Positions 15,552 to 22,611 are shown, numbered from the stretch's first letter. The stretch is 37,079 bases of DNA from Dehalococcoidia bacterium (GCA_012270625.1 JAAXHZ010000079.1:1-37079); one strand, 5' to 3'. The notes: generated by a model from the sequence alone, not told the origin. A program made the numbers and translations.

Positions 15552-15587
15552 ATAGGGGCAGGTTCGATAGGGCCTGCCCCTATTTTG
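15552..15587 (+). terminator. Intrinsic terminator-like hairpin downstream of the permease operon
   Basis: Perfect 11-bp arms ATAGGGGCAGG (15552-15562) and CCTGCCCCTAT (15573-15583) with a 10-base loop, followed by TTTTGTT. It lies about 90 bp after the last permease stop and may end the transporter transcript. The GGGGC-containing arms resemble the adjacent family C repeat, so it may itself be part of a mobile element. Confidence 0.55.
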
Positions 15588-15618
15588 TTCAAATCACGTA
15601 GAATAGGGGGCAACGAGG

Positions 15619-15729
15619 CTGTGTCAATCTAGTAGGGGCAACCCTTGTGTTTGCCTTGAGCGTGATCACCAACGCGGGCGTCCACAAGGGACGCCCCTAC
15701 CGGTTGGGCCGCCGACTAAACTGACACAG
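15619..15729. repeat. Imperfect inverted-repeat element, family C (MITE-like)
   Basis: Outer arms CTGTGTCA (15619-15626) and TGACACAG (15722-15729), inner arms GTAGGGGCAACCCTTGTG (15632-15649) and CACAAGGGACGCCCCTAC (15683-15700) matching at 16 of 18 positions. The 111-bp unit has no coding capacity. Its nested inverted arms resemble a miniature inverted-repeat element or a REP-type dispersed repeat. Confidence 0.6.
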
Positions 15730-15777
15730 GCTCGAGGGCAACCAACAGACCAGACATCTCGTAAACGAGGTTAGACG

Positions 15778-16323
15778 ATGATTGGACACAACAAGCTGAA
15801 TAGGATGCTGACGATGCGTTCGTTCTCATACTTGGCCGTGCTCGTGGCGCTCTTCGGGCTCGCGGTTGTCGCCTGCGGAGTCGAATCTGGAGACCGTAGG
15901 CCCGCTCGCCAAGGTGAAACGGAAACTCTCGAGTTCCACAGGTCACCGGTGACTGCGTTCGAGCAGTTCAGAATGAACCTGACCAAAGAAGAGGATGGGA
16001 CCTGCTCTATCGATCCCAGTGAGGTATCAGTCCAGATGGGCAATCGCGTCCGGCTGGCTATACAGCTGCCGATCGAGATCGCCCAGGGCGCGACCAAGTC
16101 TCTCGAGGTGGTTGGAGAGAAGCAGCAGCTTCAGTTCAAGATCGACGGACTGGAGATGAGCGCGTCCGGCGGAGCGTTCGGCACCGGCAAGACCGCCTTC
16201 GATATGGAGATCGAGTCAGGATCGCGCAGGAGCTACGACTTCAATCCGGCCAACACCGGCGCATTCGACATGCTGTGTGACGGCGCCAAGATCGGCACGT
16301 TCACTGTGAACCCTTCAGGGTGA
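15778..16323 (+). CDS. Lipoprotein with a degenerate cupredoxin-like domain
   Basis: A 181-residue protein with a lipoprotein signal (lipobox LAVVAC, cysteine 33). After a short linker, residues 75-180 have a beta-sandwich pattern resembling plastocyanin/cupredoxin-like domains. These include CSIDPSEVSVQMGNRVRL near the start, a long middle, and GAFDMLCDGAKIGTFTV at the end. That end resembles the C-terminal ligand loop (pGtF.m.C..H..m.G.i.V) but lacks the histidine. One cysteine is present in each region, so a disulphide or a lost copper site is possible. ATG 15778 has GAGG seven bases upstream. The protein would sit on the outer face of the membrane; the link to the following Uma2 genes, 7 bp away, is unclear. 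Confidence 0.55.
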   Translation: MIGHNKLNRMLTMRSFSYLAVLVALFGLAVVACGVESGDRRPARQGETETLEFHRSPVTAFEQFRMNLTKEEDGTCSIDPSEVSVQMGNRVRLAIQLPIEIAQGATKSLEVVGEKQQLQFKIDGLEMSASGGAFGTGKTAFDMEIESGSRRSYDFNPANTGAFDMLCDGAKIGTFTVNPSG

Positions 16324-16330
16324 CTCACCC

Positions 16331-16939
16331 ATGACAACGACGCAGACGACGACCGACCCGAAGATCACCCAAATGACGGCGGTCCAGCTGCTGGACATGG
16401 CTGACGACGGCTATCGTCACGAGCTGGTTCGCGGAGAGCTGAGGACTATGCCTCCAGCCGGAAACGTTCATGGGGCAGTAGCAAACGTACTCGCCTGGAG
16501 CTTGACGAATTGCGTGATGGCTAACGACCTCGGCATCGTTTACGCTGCCGAAACAGGATTCCTGCTGGCGTCCGACCCGGACACCGTCCGCGCACCTGAC
16601 GCGGCGTTCACGAGCTGGGCCCGCATCGACGAGATGGGCGAGGTCGAAGGCTACTGGCCCGGCGCGCCGGACCTGGTTGTCGAGGTGGTCTCGCCGAACG
16701 ACCGCTATTCAGAAGTGAACGAAAAGGTGGCCGACTGGCTCGGCGCCGGCGCACAGATGGTCGTCGTGGTGGACTACAGGAGACGGGAAGTCGCGGTACA
16801 CCGCCATGCCTCGGACATTGTTACTCTGACGGATGGCGATACTCTGGAAGGTAGTGAAGTCGTCCCCGGATGGAAGATGCCCGTTTCCGATATGTTCACC
16901 TCGCGAGTCTCGAAGTCGAAGAGGGCCGAAGCCAAGTAA
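16331..16939 (+). CDS. Uma2 family (DUF820) putative endonuclease, copy 1
   Basis: A 202-residue Uma2 protein. The PD-(D/E)xK-like core shows as HELVRGELRTMPPAGNVHG, cut here at its family-specific glycine, then VRAPDAAFTS (the acidic D) and PDLVVEVVSPNDRYSEVNEK (the ExxSPxD.....K part). Uma2 proteins are abundant in cyanobacteria and Chloroflexota. They have an endonuclease-like fold and are suspected to be linked to mobile elements or defence, but the function is not settled. It starts 7 bp after the cupredoxin-like lipoprotein gene, so they may share a transcript. Confidence 0.8.
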   Translation: MTTTQTTTDPKITQMTAVQLLDMADDGYRHELVRGELRTMPPAGNVHGAVANVLAWSLTNCVMANDLGIVYAAETGFLLASDPDTVRAPDAAFTSWARIDEMGEVEGYWPGAPDLVVEVVSPNDRYSEVNEKVADWLGAGAQMVVVVDYRRREVAVHRHASDIVTLTDGDTLEGSEVVPGWKMPVSDMFTSRVSKSKRAEAK

Positions 16940-16962
16940 CTGAGCAGAACAGGAAGGTCCAT

Positions 16963-17511
16963 ATGGTCACTCCCAAGACGAAGATCAAGTACACCTACAG
17001 AGAGTACCTGTACACTCCCGAGGACAAGCGTTACGAGCTAATCGACGGAGAGCTGCTGTTGACGCCATCCCCCAAAACGGGTCACCAGAGACTCGAAGCT
17101 AGTCTGGGTACGATGATGTACGTGTTTGTCAAAGACTCGGGATTAGGAGAGGTGTTCTTCGCACCATTCGACGTGTACTTCAACGAAACGAACGTCGTCC
17201 AGCCCGACCTAATCTTCGTGTCCAGCGAACGCGCCCTCATCGTGAACGATGACAACATCCGAGGAGCCCCCGACCTGGTGGTCGAGATACTGTCGCCTTC
17301 GACCGCCAATCGTGACAGGGTACTCAAGCGCGCGCTGTACGCCGAGCACGGCGTCAGAGAGTTCTGGATCGCCGACACCGATGCCAAGACAATCTCAGTG
17401 TTTCTGCTCGGTGACGCGGGATTCGAGTTGACGTCCATCTACGGTGAAGGACAGACGCTGACTTCGCCGACCCTCTCCGGATTCAGTGTTGACCTGGACG
17501 ACCTTTTCTAA
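16963..17511 (+). CDS. Uma2 family (DUF820) putative endonuclease, copy 2
   Basis: A 182-residue Uma2 protein with YELIDGELLLTPSPKTGHQR, VVQPDLIFVS and PDLVVEILSPSTANRDRVLK, then EFWIADTDAKTISVF. All of the PD-(D/E)xK-type positions of the family are kept. The frame is open upstream to 16870, but ATG 16963 with AGGAAGG upstream and the typical N-terminal helix (YTYREYLYTPEDKRYELIDG) is the better start. It follows copy 1 by 23 bp. The two copies are clearly divergent, so this is not a recent duplication. A family A repeat lies immediately after. Confidence 0.8.
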   Translation: MVTPKTKIKYTYREYLYTPEDKRYELIDGELLLTPSPKTGHQRLEASLGTMMYVFVKDSGLGEVFFAPFDVYFNETNVVQPDLIFVSSERALIVNDDNIRGAPDLVVEILSPSTANRDRVLKRALYAEHGVREFWIADTDAKTISVFLLGDAGFELTSIYGEGQTLTSPTLSGFSVDLDDLF

Positions 17512-17525
17512 GAGGGTCTTTCTAA

Positions 17526-17612
17526 AATCCCTTCTCCCGCCGGGAGAAGGTTAGGATGAGGGGGAGCTTTCACCCTCACCTCAATCCTCTCCCTCAAGGG
17601 AGAGGAGACCCT
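17526..17612. repeat. Dispersed composite repeat family A, copy 5 (two hairpins)
   Basis: First hairpin CCTTCTCCCG (17530-17539) / CGGGAGAAGG (17541-17550), then GATGAGGGGGAGC and TTTCACCCTCACCTCAATCC, then a second hairpin around CTCTCCCTCAAGGGAGAGGA. Near-identical to 9311-9412. It sits between the convergent ends of the second Uma2 gene and the propeller lipoprotein gene. Confidence 0.8.
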
Positions 17613-17657
17613 TGGGGAATCACCATTGGAAACACCCTCTAAGAAATATCCCGGCCA

Positions 17658-19685
17658 TCACTGCCCAGGAAGCGTGATCTTGGAGACTGTGTCGTCGGAG
17701 GTATTGGTGACCCACATGCTCGTGCCGTCGAACGCGAGTCTGCCGGAACCCGCGCCCACAGGGTAGGTTGCGACGACTTCGCCGTCCAGGCTCATCTTGG
17801 ATACCGTGCCGTCGGCGCTGTTAGCCGTCCACACGTGCGTACCGTCGAACGCCAGCCCATAGACCAGCGGGCCGAGCGCGTCTCTTACGATGTCGTAGGG
17901 CAGCGGACCGGCGTCGAATCGGGCGACCTCGCCGGTATCCTGCGAGAGCTTGCTGATAGTCCCTTCTCGCCAGTTGGCGGCCCAGACGTGGTCGCCATCG
18001 AACGTGAGCGCCATCGGCGTATCGCCTGCCTCGAACACCTCCGCGGTTGCCCCAGTCTCGATGTCTATCTTGGTCACAGTATCATTGCGGGCGTTCGCGA
18101 CCCACACGTGACCTTCGGCGAAGGTAAGGTCGCTGGGAGCTCTGCCTGAAGGGAACACCCCAAACACCGACCCGTCTCTCTCAATGACAGTGAGGGTGTC
18201 CTGAACGTACGATGCTATCCAGACTCGCTCGCCGTCGAACGTCGCGGCGCGAGGCGCTATGCCTATCTCGACATTGAAGTTGGCCGGCGGCGAGTCCCCT
18301 ACCCTTGTCGCGGTCGTCTCCGTCATGTTGGCGGTCCAAACCGACTCGCCGTCAAACGTGATCGCGTTGGGTTCGTTGCCGACTTTCGCCTCGTTGATGA
18401 TCTGGCCGTCCATGTTTAGCTGCGTGACGGAACCATCGAGCGCGTTGGCAACCCACATCGACTCGCCATCAAACACTATGGCAACCGGGGCGTCGCCAAC
18501 GTCGAAGTGCTCCACCGTAACGCCCTCCATGGTAAGCCGGGAGATGGCATCCGAGCCCTGGTGCAGCACCCACAGCGCCTCGCCGTCGTAAACCATGTCG
18601 CCTGGAGCGCGGCCAAGATGGAACGTCCCCATGTTCTCGCCGTTCAGTCCCATCCTGTTTACCGTCTCACTCTGCCGATTAGACACCCATACGGACTCCC
18701 CATCGAACTCGACGTCGCCGGGCAGCGCTCCCACGTCGAACGTAGCTGCGACTGAGCCTTCAGCAGATATTTTGCTCACTGTTCCATCAAGGGCGTTCAC
18801 GACCCATATGTGCTGTCCATCGAACGCCATGCCTCTTGGACCGTCCCCGACTTCGACGGTCGCCAGGACAGTTCCGTCAGATGGTCTGAGCTTCATGACT
18901 GTGTTGTCATAGTAGTTGGCGACCCAGAGGTTGGCGCCGTCCCACTCCATCGCTATGGGGTTGCTGCCAACCTTGTAGTTGCCAAGCGGAGCTGGATCAA
19001 CGCGGTCCGGCGGAATGCCTGCTGGAAGCTCACCGCCAAGCTCCCTGATCTTCTCAGGCAGCGCCAATGTGGTTATGGTGCCGTCGTCGTTGTTCGAGGC
19101 GAATATGTAACCCCCTGCGTACTTCAGAGCGGAGGGCCGTCTGCCGGGGCGGAAGCTTCCGATTATCTGGTAGTCGGGACTGAGCACTCTGATCCCAAAG
19201 AACGTCGCTAGCCACATCGTGTCGCCGTCGAACGCAAGCGCGCGGGGATAAAAGTCGGGCAGCGGCACGACCAAGCCTTCGTCGCCATCCGGATCGAGGC
19301 GCTGGATTGTATCGTCAGCCTGGTTGGCTATCCACACCGACTCGCCGTCGAACATTATGCCCGTCGGGGAGCCACCGACCCGGAAAGTGTGGATCGTCGG
19401 AACCTGGACAGGACCTCTGGGGAACGGCGGATCGGTGGGGCCTCCTACCGGAGACGTGGCCGCGCCCATCGCCTGAGCCTGGGTGCTCCCTACTGGCAGC
19501 GGAGTTGGCGTTGGACCCGAAGCTATGGGCGTAACGGTCGGGGCCGGGGTCGGCTCGGCAGGAGTAGGAGTCGATGCCGGAAGAACAGTGGTCGGAGTCG
19601 GCTCAATCTGAGCTATGGGTTCAGACCCACAGGCGCCAAACAAGAGAGACAGCAGCGCCAAAAGCGCGATAGTACTCGATTTCAT
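17658..19685 (-). CDS. Secreted lipoprotein with 14 YVTN-type beta-propeller repeats
   Basis: A 675-residue protein: signal peptide with lipobox LFGAC (cysteine 19), a Pro/Thr-rich linker (about residues 25-70), then repeats of about 40-43 residues. Each repeat has the pattern G..P...FDG..VWVAN..D.TV.KL..DG. I count 14 such cores (for example IMFDGESVWIAN, MAFDGQHIWVVN, LAFDGTHVWTAN); two are degenerate (YAGGYIFASN, FAEGHVWVAN). Fourteen blades would make two seven-bladed propellers. YVTN/NHL/SMP-30-like propellers bind proteins, sugars or small ligands, and some are lactonases; no catalytic site is evident here. It lies between the importer's permease and ATPase genes, on the ATPase strand, so a surface ligand-capture role is a guess. 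Confidence 0.8.
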   Translation of the reverse strand: MKSSTIALLALLSLLFGACGSEPIAQIEPTPTTVLPASTPTPAEPTPAPTVTPIASGPTPTPLPVGSTQAQAMGAATSPVGGPTDPPFPRGPVQVPTIHTFRVGGSPTGIMFDGESVWIANQADDTIQRLDPDGDEGLVVPLPDFYPRALAFDGDTMWLATFFGIRVLSPDYQIIGSFRPGRRPSALKYAGGYIFASNNDDGTITTLALPEKIRELGGELPAGIPPDRVDPAPLGNYKVGSNPIAMEWDGANLWVANYYDNTVMKLRPSDGTVLATVEVGDGPRGMAFDGQHIWVVNALDGTVSKISAEGSVAATFDVGALPGDVEFDGESVWVSNRQSETVNRMGLNGENMGTFHLGRAPGDMVYDGEALWVLHQGSDAISRLTMEGVTVEHFDVGDAPVAIVFDGESMWVANALDGSVTQLNMDGQIINEAKVGNEPNAITFDGESVWTANMTETTATRVGDSPPANFNVEIGIAPRAATFDGERVWIASYVQDTLTVIERDGSVFGVFPSGRAPSDLTFAEGHVWVANARNDTVTKIDIETGATAEVFEAGDTPMALTFDGDHVWAANWREGTISKLSQDTGEVARFDAGPLPYDIVRDALGPLVYGLAFDGTHVWTANSADGTVSKMSLDGEVVATYPVGAGSGRLAFDGTSMWVTNTSDDTVSKITLPGQ

Positions 19686-19773
19686 ATAGGGACCGTTCTC
19701 CTGCCGCTATCCGTTTCCGTCCAATCTCCAACTCAGACAGGGACGAGAATCACATGAGCCAGTCTGAAACACA

Positions 19774-19806
19774 AAGGGCGCGCCGTATGACGTAGGGCGC
19801 GCCCTT
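19774..19806 (-). terminator. Intrinsic terminator for the minus-strand ATPase operon
   Basis: Perfect 11-bp stem AAGGGCGCGCC (19774-19784) / GGCGCGCCCTT (19796-19806), loop of 11 bases. Read on the minus strand, the stem is followed by TTGTGTTTC. It begins 25 bp past the stop of the second ATPase gene and separates it from the propeller lipoprotein. Confidence 0.7.
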
Positions 19807-19830
19807 GCACTTTACTCGTATGGTCAGTGA

Positions 19831-20814
19831 CTAGTAGAGGTGGCACACCACCCGGTGGTCGGGCACCGGCTCAGTCTCGACCGGTGGTGTCTCCGCACAT
19901 GGCTCGAACCCGGAGGGACAGCGAGGATGGAAGTGACATCCTTCGGGTGGGCTCACCGGCGAGGGCACCTCACCTGTGAGGATGATCTCCTCACGCTCGA
20001 TATCCGGGTGCGAAGGCAGCGCCGCCGACATCAACGCCCGCGTGTATGGGTGGAGAGGATTGTCGTAGAGCTCTTCGGTTTCAGCCTCTTCAACGATCCT
20101 GCCCAAGTACATGACGCCAACCTTGTCGCACATGTAGCGCACGGTCGCGAGGTGGTGAGCGATCAGCAGGTAAGTCAGGTTGTGTTCGTCCTGAAGGTCT
20201 TCGAGCAGATTCATGATCTGAGCGCGAATGGACACGTCGAGCGCTGAGACCGGCTCGTCCAGGATTATCAGCTTGGGGTTTAGAGCGAGCGCCCTGGCCA
20301 CTCCGATGCGCTGGCGCTGGCCTCCAGAGAATTCGTGTGGAAACAGGTTCGCCTGGTACTGCTGCAGGCCAACCTCTTCGAGGAGACCCCCGACGCGAGT
20401 CCTGATGTCGTTCTTGGTCATCGTGCTGTTGACCTCGAGCGGCTCGCCGATGATGCTGCCGACACGCATTCTGGGATTCAGCGATGCCCATGGGTCTTGG
20501 AAGACCGCCTGGACGCTGGACTTGTAGTACCTGGTGTCTTCCCTGCTGAGGTCGGTTGCGTCCATTCCCTCGAAGAAGAAAACGCCGTCCGTAGGCTCTT
20601 CGAGCTGCAGGATAACCTTGGCAGTGGTAGATTTGCCGCAACCCGACTCGCCGACGAGCCCGTATGTCTTGCCCTGCTCGATGTTGAAAGAAATCCCGTC
20701 CACGGCCTTGAGCATGGCCTTGTTTCTACCCAGGAACCCGGATCCTACAGGGAAGTACTTCTTGAGGTCTTGAACTTCAAGAAGCGCACCGCTGGAGCCA
20801 TTTTCGCTAGTCAT
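19831..20814 (-). CDS. Peptide/nickel ABC transporter ATPase, DppF/OppF type
   Basis: A 327-residue ABC ATPase. Walker A GESGCGKST, signature SGGQRQRIGVARAL, Walker B LIILDEPVSALD, H-loop in LLIAHHLATV. The C-terminal oligopeptide-transport extension has the family cysteine pattern CHFHPRCP...C, which in this family can bind an iron-sulfur cluster. The N-terminal LEVQDLKKYFPV and GISFNIEQGKTYGLVGESGC mark the F-type subunit. It pairs with the D-type ATPase 26 bp upstream and should energise the permeases at 13060-15463, as no other permease pair is in view. ATG at 20814 with GAGAGG upstream. Confidence 0.88.
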   Translation of the reverse strand: MTSENGSSGALLEVQDLKKYFPVGSGFLGRNKAMLKAVDGISFNIEQGKTYGLVGESGCGKSTTAKVILQLEEPTDGVFFFEGMDATDLSREDTRYYKSSVQAVFQDPWASLNPRMRVGSIIGEPLEVNSTMTKNDIRTRVGGLLEEVGLQQYQANLFPHEFSGGQRQRIGVARALALNPKLIILDEPVSALDVSIRAQIMNLLEDLQDEHNLTYLLIAHHLATVRYMCDKVGVMYLGRIVEEAETEELYDNPLHPYTRALMSAALPSHPDIEREEIILTGEVPSPVSPPEGCHFHPRCPSGFEPCAETPPVETEPVPDHRVVCHLY

Positions 20815-20840
20815 GAGTCACAAACCTCTCAATCCCAATA

Positions 20841-21869
20841 TTAGTCGTCGCCGGCAGCGGCGCTAACCGCGGCGCCTTCGGATTCTCTCAGCCAGCATGC
20901 CGCAAACTGTCCCTGATCCACCTGGAAGTCAGGGGGATACTCCTCAATGCACCTGTCCCAACTGTAACGACATCTCGGAGCAAACGAGCATCCTTGGGGG
21001 AGGTCCCAAAGCGCGGGAGGCTGCCCCGGAATCGAGTAGAGGCGGTCTTCAGTCTCTTCCATCTTCGGGACCGACTGTATCAGAGCCTCAGTGTACGGGT
21101 GCGAGGGATTGTTGAATATCTGACGGACATCTCCCTGTTCAACAATCTTGCCCGCGTACATGACAGCGACGCGGTCGCACATCTTGGCGACAATGCCGAA
21201 GTCGTGTGTGATGAAGATGATGCCAACGCCTGTGGACTCCTGGAGCTCGCGGAGCAGTCTCAGGTACTGAGCCTGAATGGTGGCGTCGAGAGACGTGGTC
21301 GGCTCGTCAGCGATAAGGACGACCGGGTCGCAGGATATGCCTATAGCTCCCACGACACGCTGGCGCATACCGCCTGAGAGCTGGTGAGGATAGTCCTTAA
21401 TCCTGACATCCGGAGCCGGGATTCTCACCTTTCTCAGCATGTCAATGACGGTGTCTTTCAGCGCCTCTCCCCCCAGTCCCTTGTGGATCTTGAGAGCCTC
21501 GCCGACTTGGTCTTCAATGTCGAAGACTGGATTGAGCGCAGTCATGGGGTCCTGCAGCACCATGCCGATGCGGCTGCCACGGATCTTCTCCATCTCTCCT
21601 TCATCGAGAGTCAGGATGTCCTCTCCTTCGAGCAGGACGCGCCCTCCGACAATGTGGCCGGGTGGCGACGGCACCAGGCGCATAATTGACAGAGTGGTAA
21701 CAGACTTCCCTGAGCCGGACTCGCCAACGATACCAAGCGTCTCACCGCGTCTCAACTGAAAGCTAACGCCGTCAACCGCTTTCACAACGCCCCAGCGTGT
21801 TACGAAGTATGTTCGCAGGTCCTGAACATCGAGGACCACCTCGCCTATTTGGCTGTTGGAGGTCGTCAT
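20841..21869 (-). CDS. Peptide/nickel ABC transporter ATPase, DppD/OppD type
   Basis: A 342-residue ABC ATPase: Walker A GESGSGKSV, signature LSGGMRQRVVGAIG, Walker B VLIADEPTTSLD, and the H-loop FITHDFGIV. The C-terminal extension has CSFAPRCRYSWDRC, the cysteine-rich oligopeptide/dipeptide module. The tail is slightly Ala-rich. ATG at 21869 with AGGAG about nine bases upstream. First gene of a two-gene minus-strand operon with the DppF-type ATPase and ended by a hairpin terminator. It is separated from its permeases by three to four unrelated genes. Confidence 0.88.
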   Translation of the reverse strand: MTTSNSQIGEVVLDVQDLRTYFVTRWGVVKAVDGVSFQLRRGETLGIVGESGSGKSVTTLSIMRLVPSPPGHIVGGRVLLEGEDILTLDEGEMEKIRGSRIGMVLQDPMTALNPVFDIEDQVGEALKIHKGLGGEALKDTVIDMLRKVRIPAPDVRIKDYPHQLSGGMRQRVVGAIGISCDPVVLIADEPTTSLDATIQAQYLRLLRELQESTGVGIIFITHDFGIVAKMCDRVAVMYAGKIVEQGDVRQIFNNPSHPYTEALIQSVPKMEETEDRLYSIPGQPPALWDLPQGCSFAPRCRYSWDRCIEEYPPDFQVDQGQFAACWLRESEGAAVSAAAGDD

Positions 21870-21931
21870 GCTGATCTACTCCTTCCGCATATCCTTATCG
21901 ACGTTGATAGGTGGAGGCCGAAACCTCACGC

Positions 21932-21960
21932 TTTGTAGCTGAGCGTCCTGTTAACGACAA
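21932..21960 (-). promoter_or_regulatory. Possible promoter for the ATPase operon
   Basis: Read on the minus strand, TTGTCG (21955-21960) and TACAAA (21932-21937) are separated by exactly 17 bp and lie about 65 bp upstream of the first ATPase start. Each hexamer matches the housekeeping consensus at four of six positions. No other good pair is seen here. Confidence 0.35.
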
Positions 21961-21977
21961 ATGCTGCTTCACAGAAA

Positions 21978-22006
21978 TTGACTTCTGCAAGCGTGCCCAA
22001 TATAGC
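21978..22006 (+). promoter_or_regulatory. Possible promoter upstream of the zinc-ribbon gene
   Basis: TTGACT (21978-21983), 17-bp spacer, TATAGC (22001-22006). It points toward the small zinc-ribbon gene, about 235 bp away, so a long leader containing the family B repeat and a GC hairpin would be transcribed. Confidence 0.4.
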
Positions 22007-22040
22007 CAATAAAGAGTCAGAACGCAACCCTCGCAGACAG

Positions 22041-22105
22041 GAGGAAATTGCATAAATGCAATCCCCGCGTTCGCGGGGACAAGCTTCCGAAGAGTGAGAG
22101 CCTCC
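22041..22105. repeat. Dispersed repeat family B, copy 5, with adjacent GC hairpin
   Basis: GAGGAA followed by ATTGCAT-AA-ATGCAAT (22047-22062, perfect 7-bp arms), then CCCCGCG-TT-CGCGGGG (22063-22078, perfect 7-bp arms), then AAGAGTGAGAGCCTCCCC. The GAGGAAATTGC junction and the following GAGTGAGAG are the family B hallmarks, but the GC hairpin is unique to this copy. Confidence 0.55.
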
Positions 22106-22245
22106 CCGGACCACTTCCATGACGACGCATTGGGGACTTATGCAACTTTCTCTCTCGCACAGAACGGGATACCCTCCCCTTGGAGCCATGATATGATTGA
22201 GCATAGCGTGGCAGGTGGATAACTTCGACAATCGGGAGCTGGGAA

Positions 22246-22419
22246 GTGACGACTGCATCCGACACTAACACGACCGCGTCGGCCTGTCCGAAGTGTGGAC
22301 TCTCCATGAGGCGCGAACATGACGGCGTGAGAGTCCCCCCGATGCCCAAGGTGTTCTGGTTTTGTACGAACTCGGATTGTAAAGACGGGCGAAACAACCG
22401 GTTGTACAGTGGCGGTTAG
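22246..22419 (+). CDS. Small zinc-ribbon protein (57 aa), unknown function
   Basis: A short frame below usual length cut-offs that looks real. GTG at 22246 has GGGAG seven bases upstream and the frame ends TAG at 22419. The product has a polar Thr/Ala-rich start, then ACPKCGLSM, a 20-residue spacer rich in Pro/Val, then FWFCTNSDC and a basic end. CxxC followed by CxxxxC with flanking aromatic FWF is a treble-clef or zinc-ribbon pattern, as in small nucleic-acid- or RNA-polymerase-associated proteins. It lies directly upstream of the promoter for rpmH-rnpA-yidC, where many bacteria have dnaA. The reading frame is interrupted just upstream of position 22207, so it is not the tail of a larger gene. 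Function unknown. Confidence 0.6.
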   Translation: MTTASDTNTTASACPKCGLSMRREHDGVRVPPMPKVFWFCTNSDCKDGRNNRLYSGG

Positions 22420-22496
22420 GTGACCTCACGGATACTGAAACAGTCTGAAATTGGCAGGTTGGATGTCACGATCACCCTACCCCGCTCACTCAGGGT

Positions 22497-22526
22497 TTAT
22501 CTCGACTTCGTACATTGTCGAGATAA
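22497..22526. repeat. Perfect inverted repeat upstream of the rpmH promoter
   Basis: Arms TTATCTCGAC (22497-22506) and GTCGAGATAA (22517-22526) with a 10-base loop, ending 30 bp before the -35 of the rpmH promoter. It could be a hairpin ending the zinc-ribbon transcript (though without T-tract) or an operator for a dimeric regulator. Confidence 0.5.
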
Positions 22527-22556
22527 GCTGATACAGGTTCTCTCACCCTCCCGAAA

Positions 22557-22586
22557 TTGACACCAAATTCTGCCAGTTACTATAAT
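22557..22586 (+). promoter_or_regulatory. Consensus sigma-70-type promoter of the rpmH operon
   Basis: TTGACA (22557-22562) and TATAAT (22581-22586), both perfect hexamers, 18 bp apart. The expected start is near 22593, giving a leader of only about 20 bases before rpmH at 22612. A strong housekeeping promoter is what rpmH-rnpA normally has. Confidence 0.85.
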
Positions 22587-22611
22587 TCAAGTAACTCAAG
22601 GTTGCTAAAAC

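Larger units (their letters stand above)
15464..15777. other. Repeat-rich intergenic region after the permease genes
   Basis: No gene is seen. In order it contains repeat A copy 4 (15472-15509), a terminator-like hairpin (15552-15587) and an imperfect inverted element of family C (15619-15729). Confidence 0.6.
21870..22245. other. Divergent intergenic region, no gene before the zinc-ribbon start
   Basis: Holds the two possible divergent promoters, repeat B copy 5 and a perfect CCCCGCG/CGCGGGG hairpin. Frames on the minus strand here are Arg/Ser-rich and lack good starts. GGTGGATAA at 22214-22222 is one mismatch from a DnaA box but is isolated. Confidence 0.5.

Noticed and set aside
22017..22397. 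126-codon minus-strand frame near 22.2 kb
   Set aside because: Antisense to the zinc-ribbon gene and to repeat B; no Shine-Dalgarno and irregular composition.
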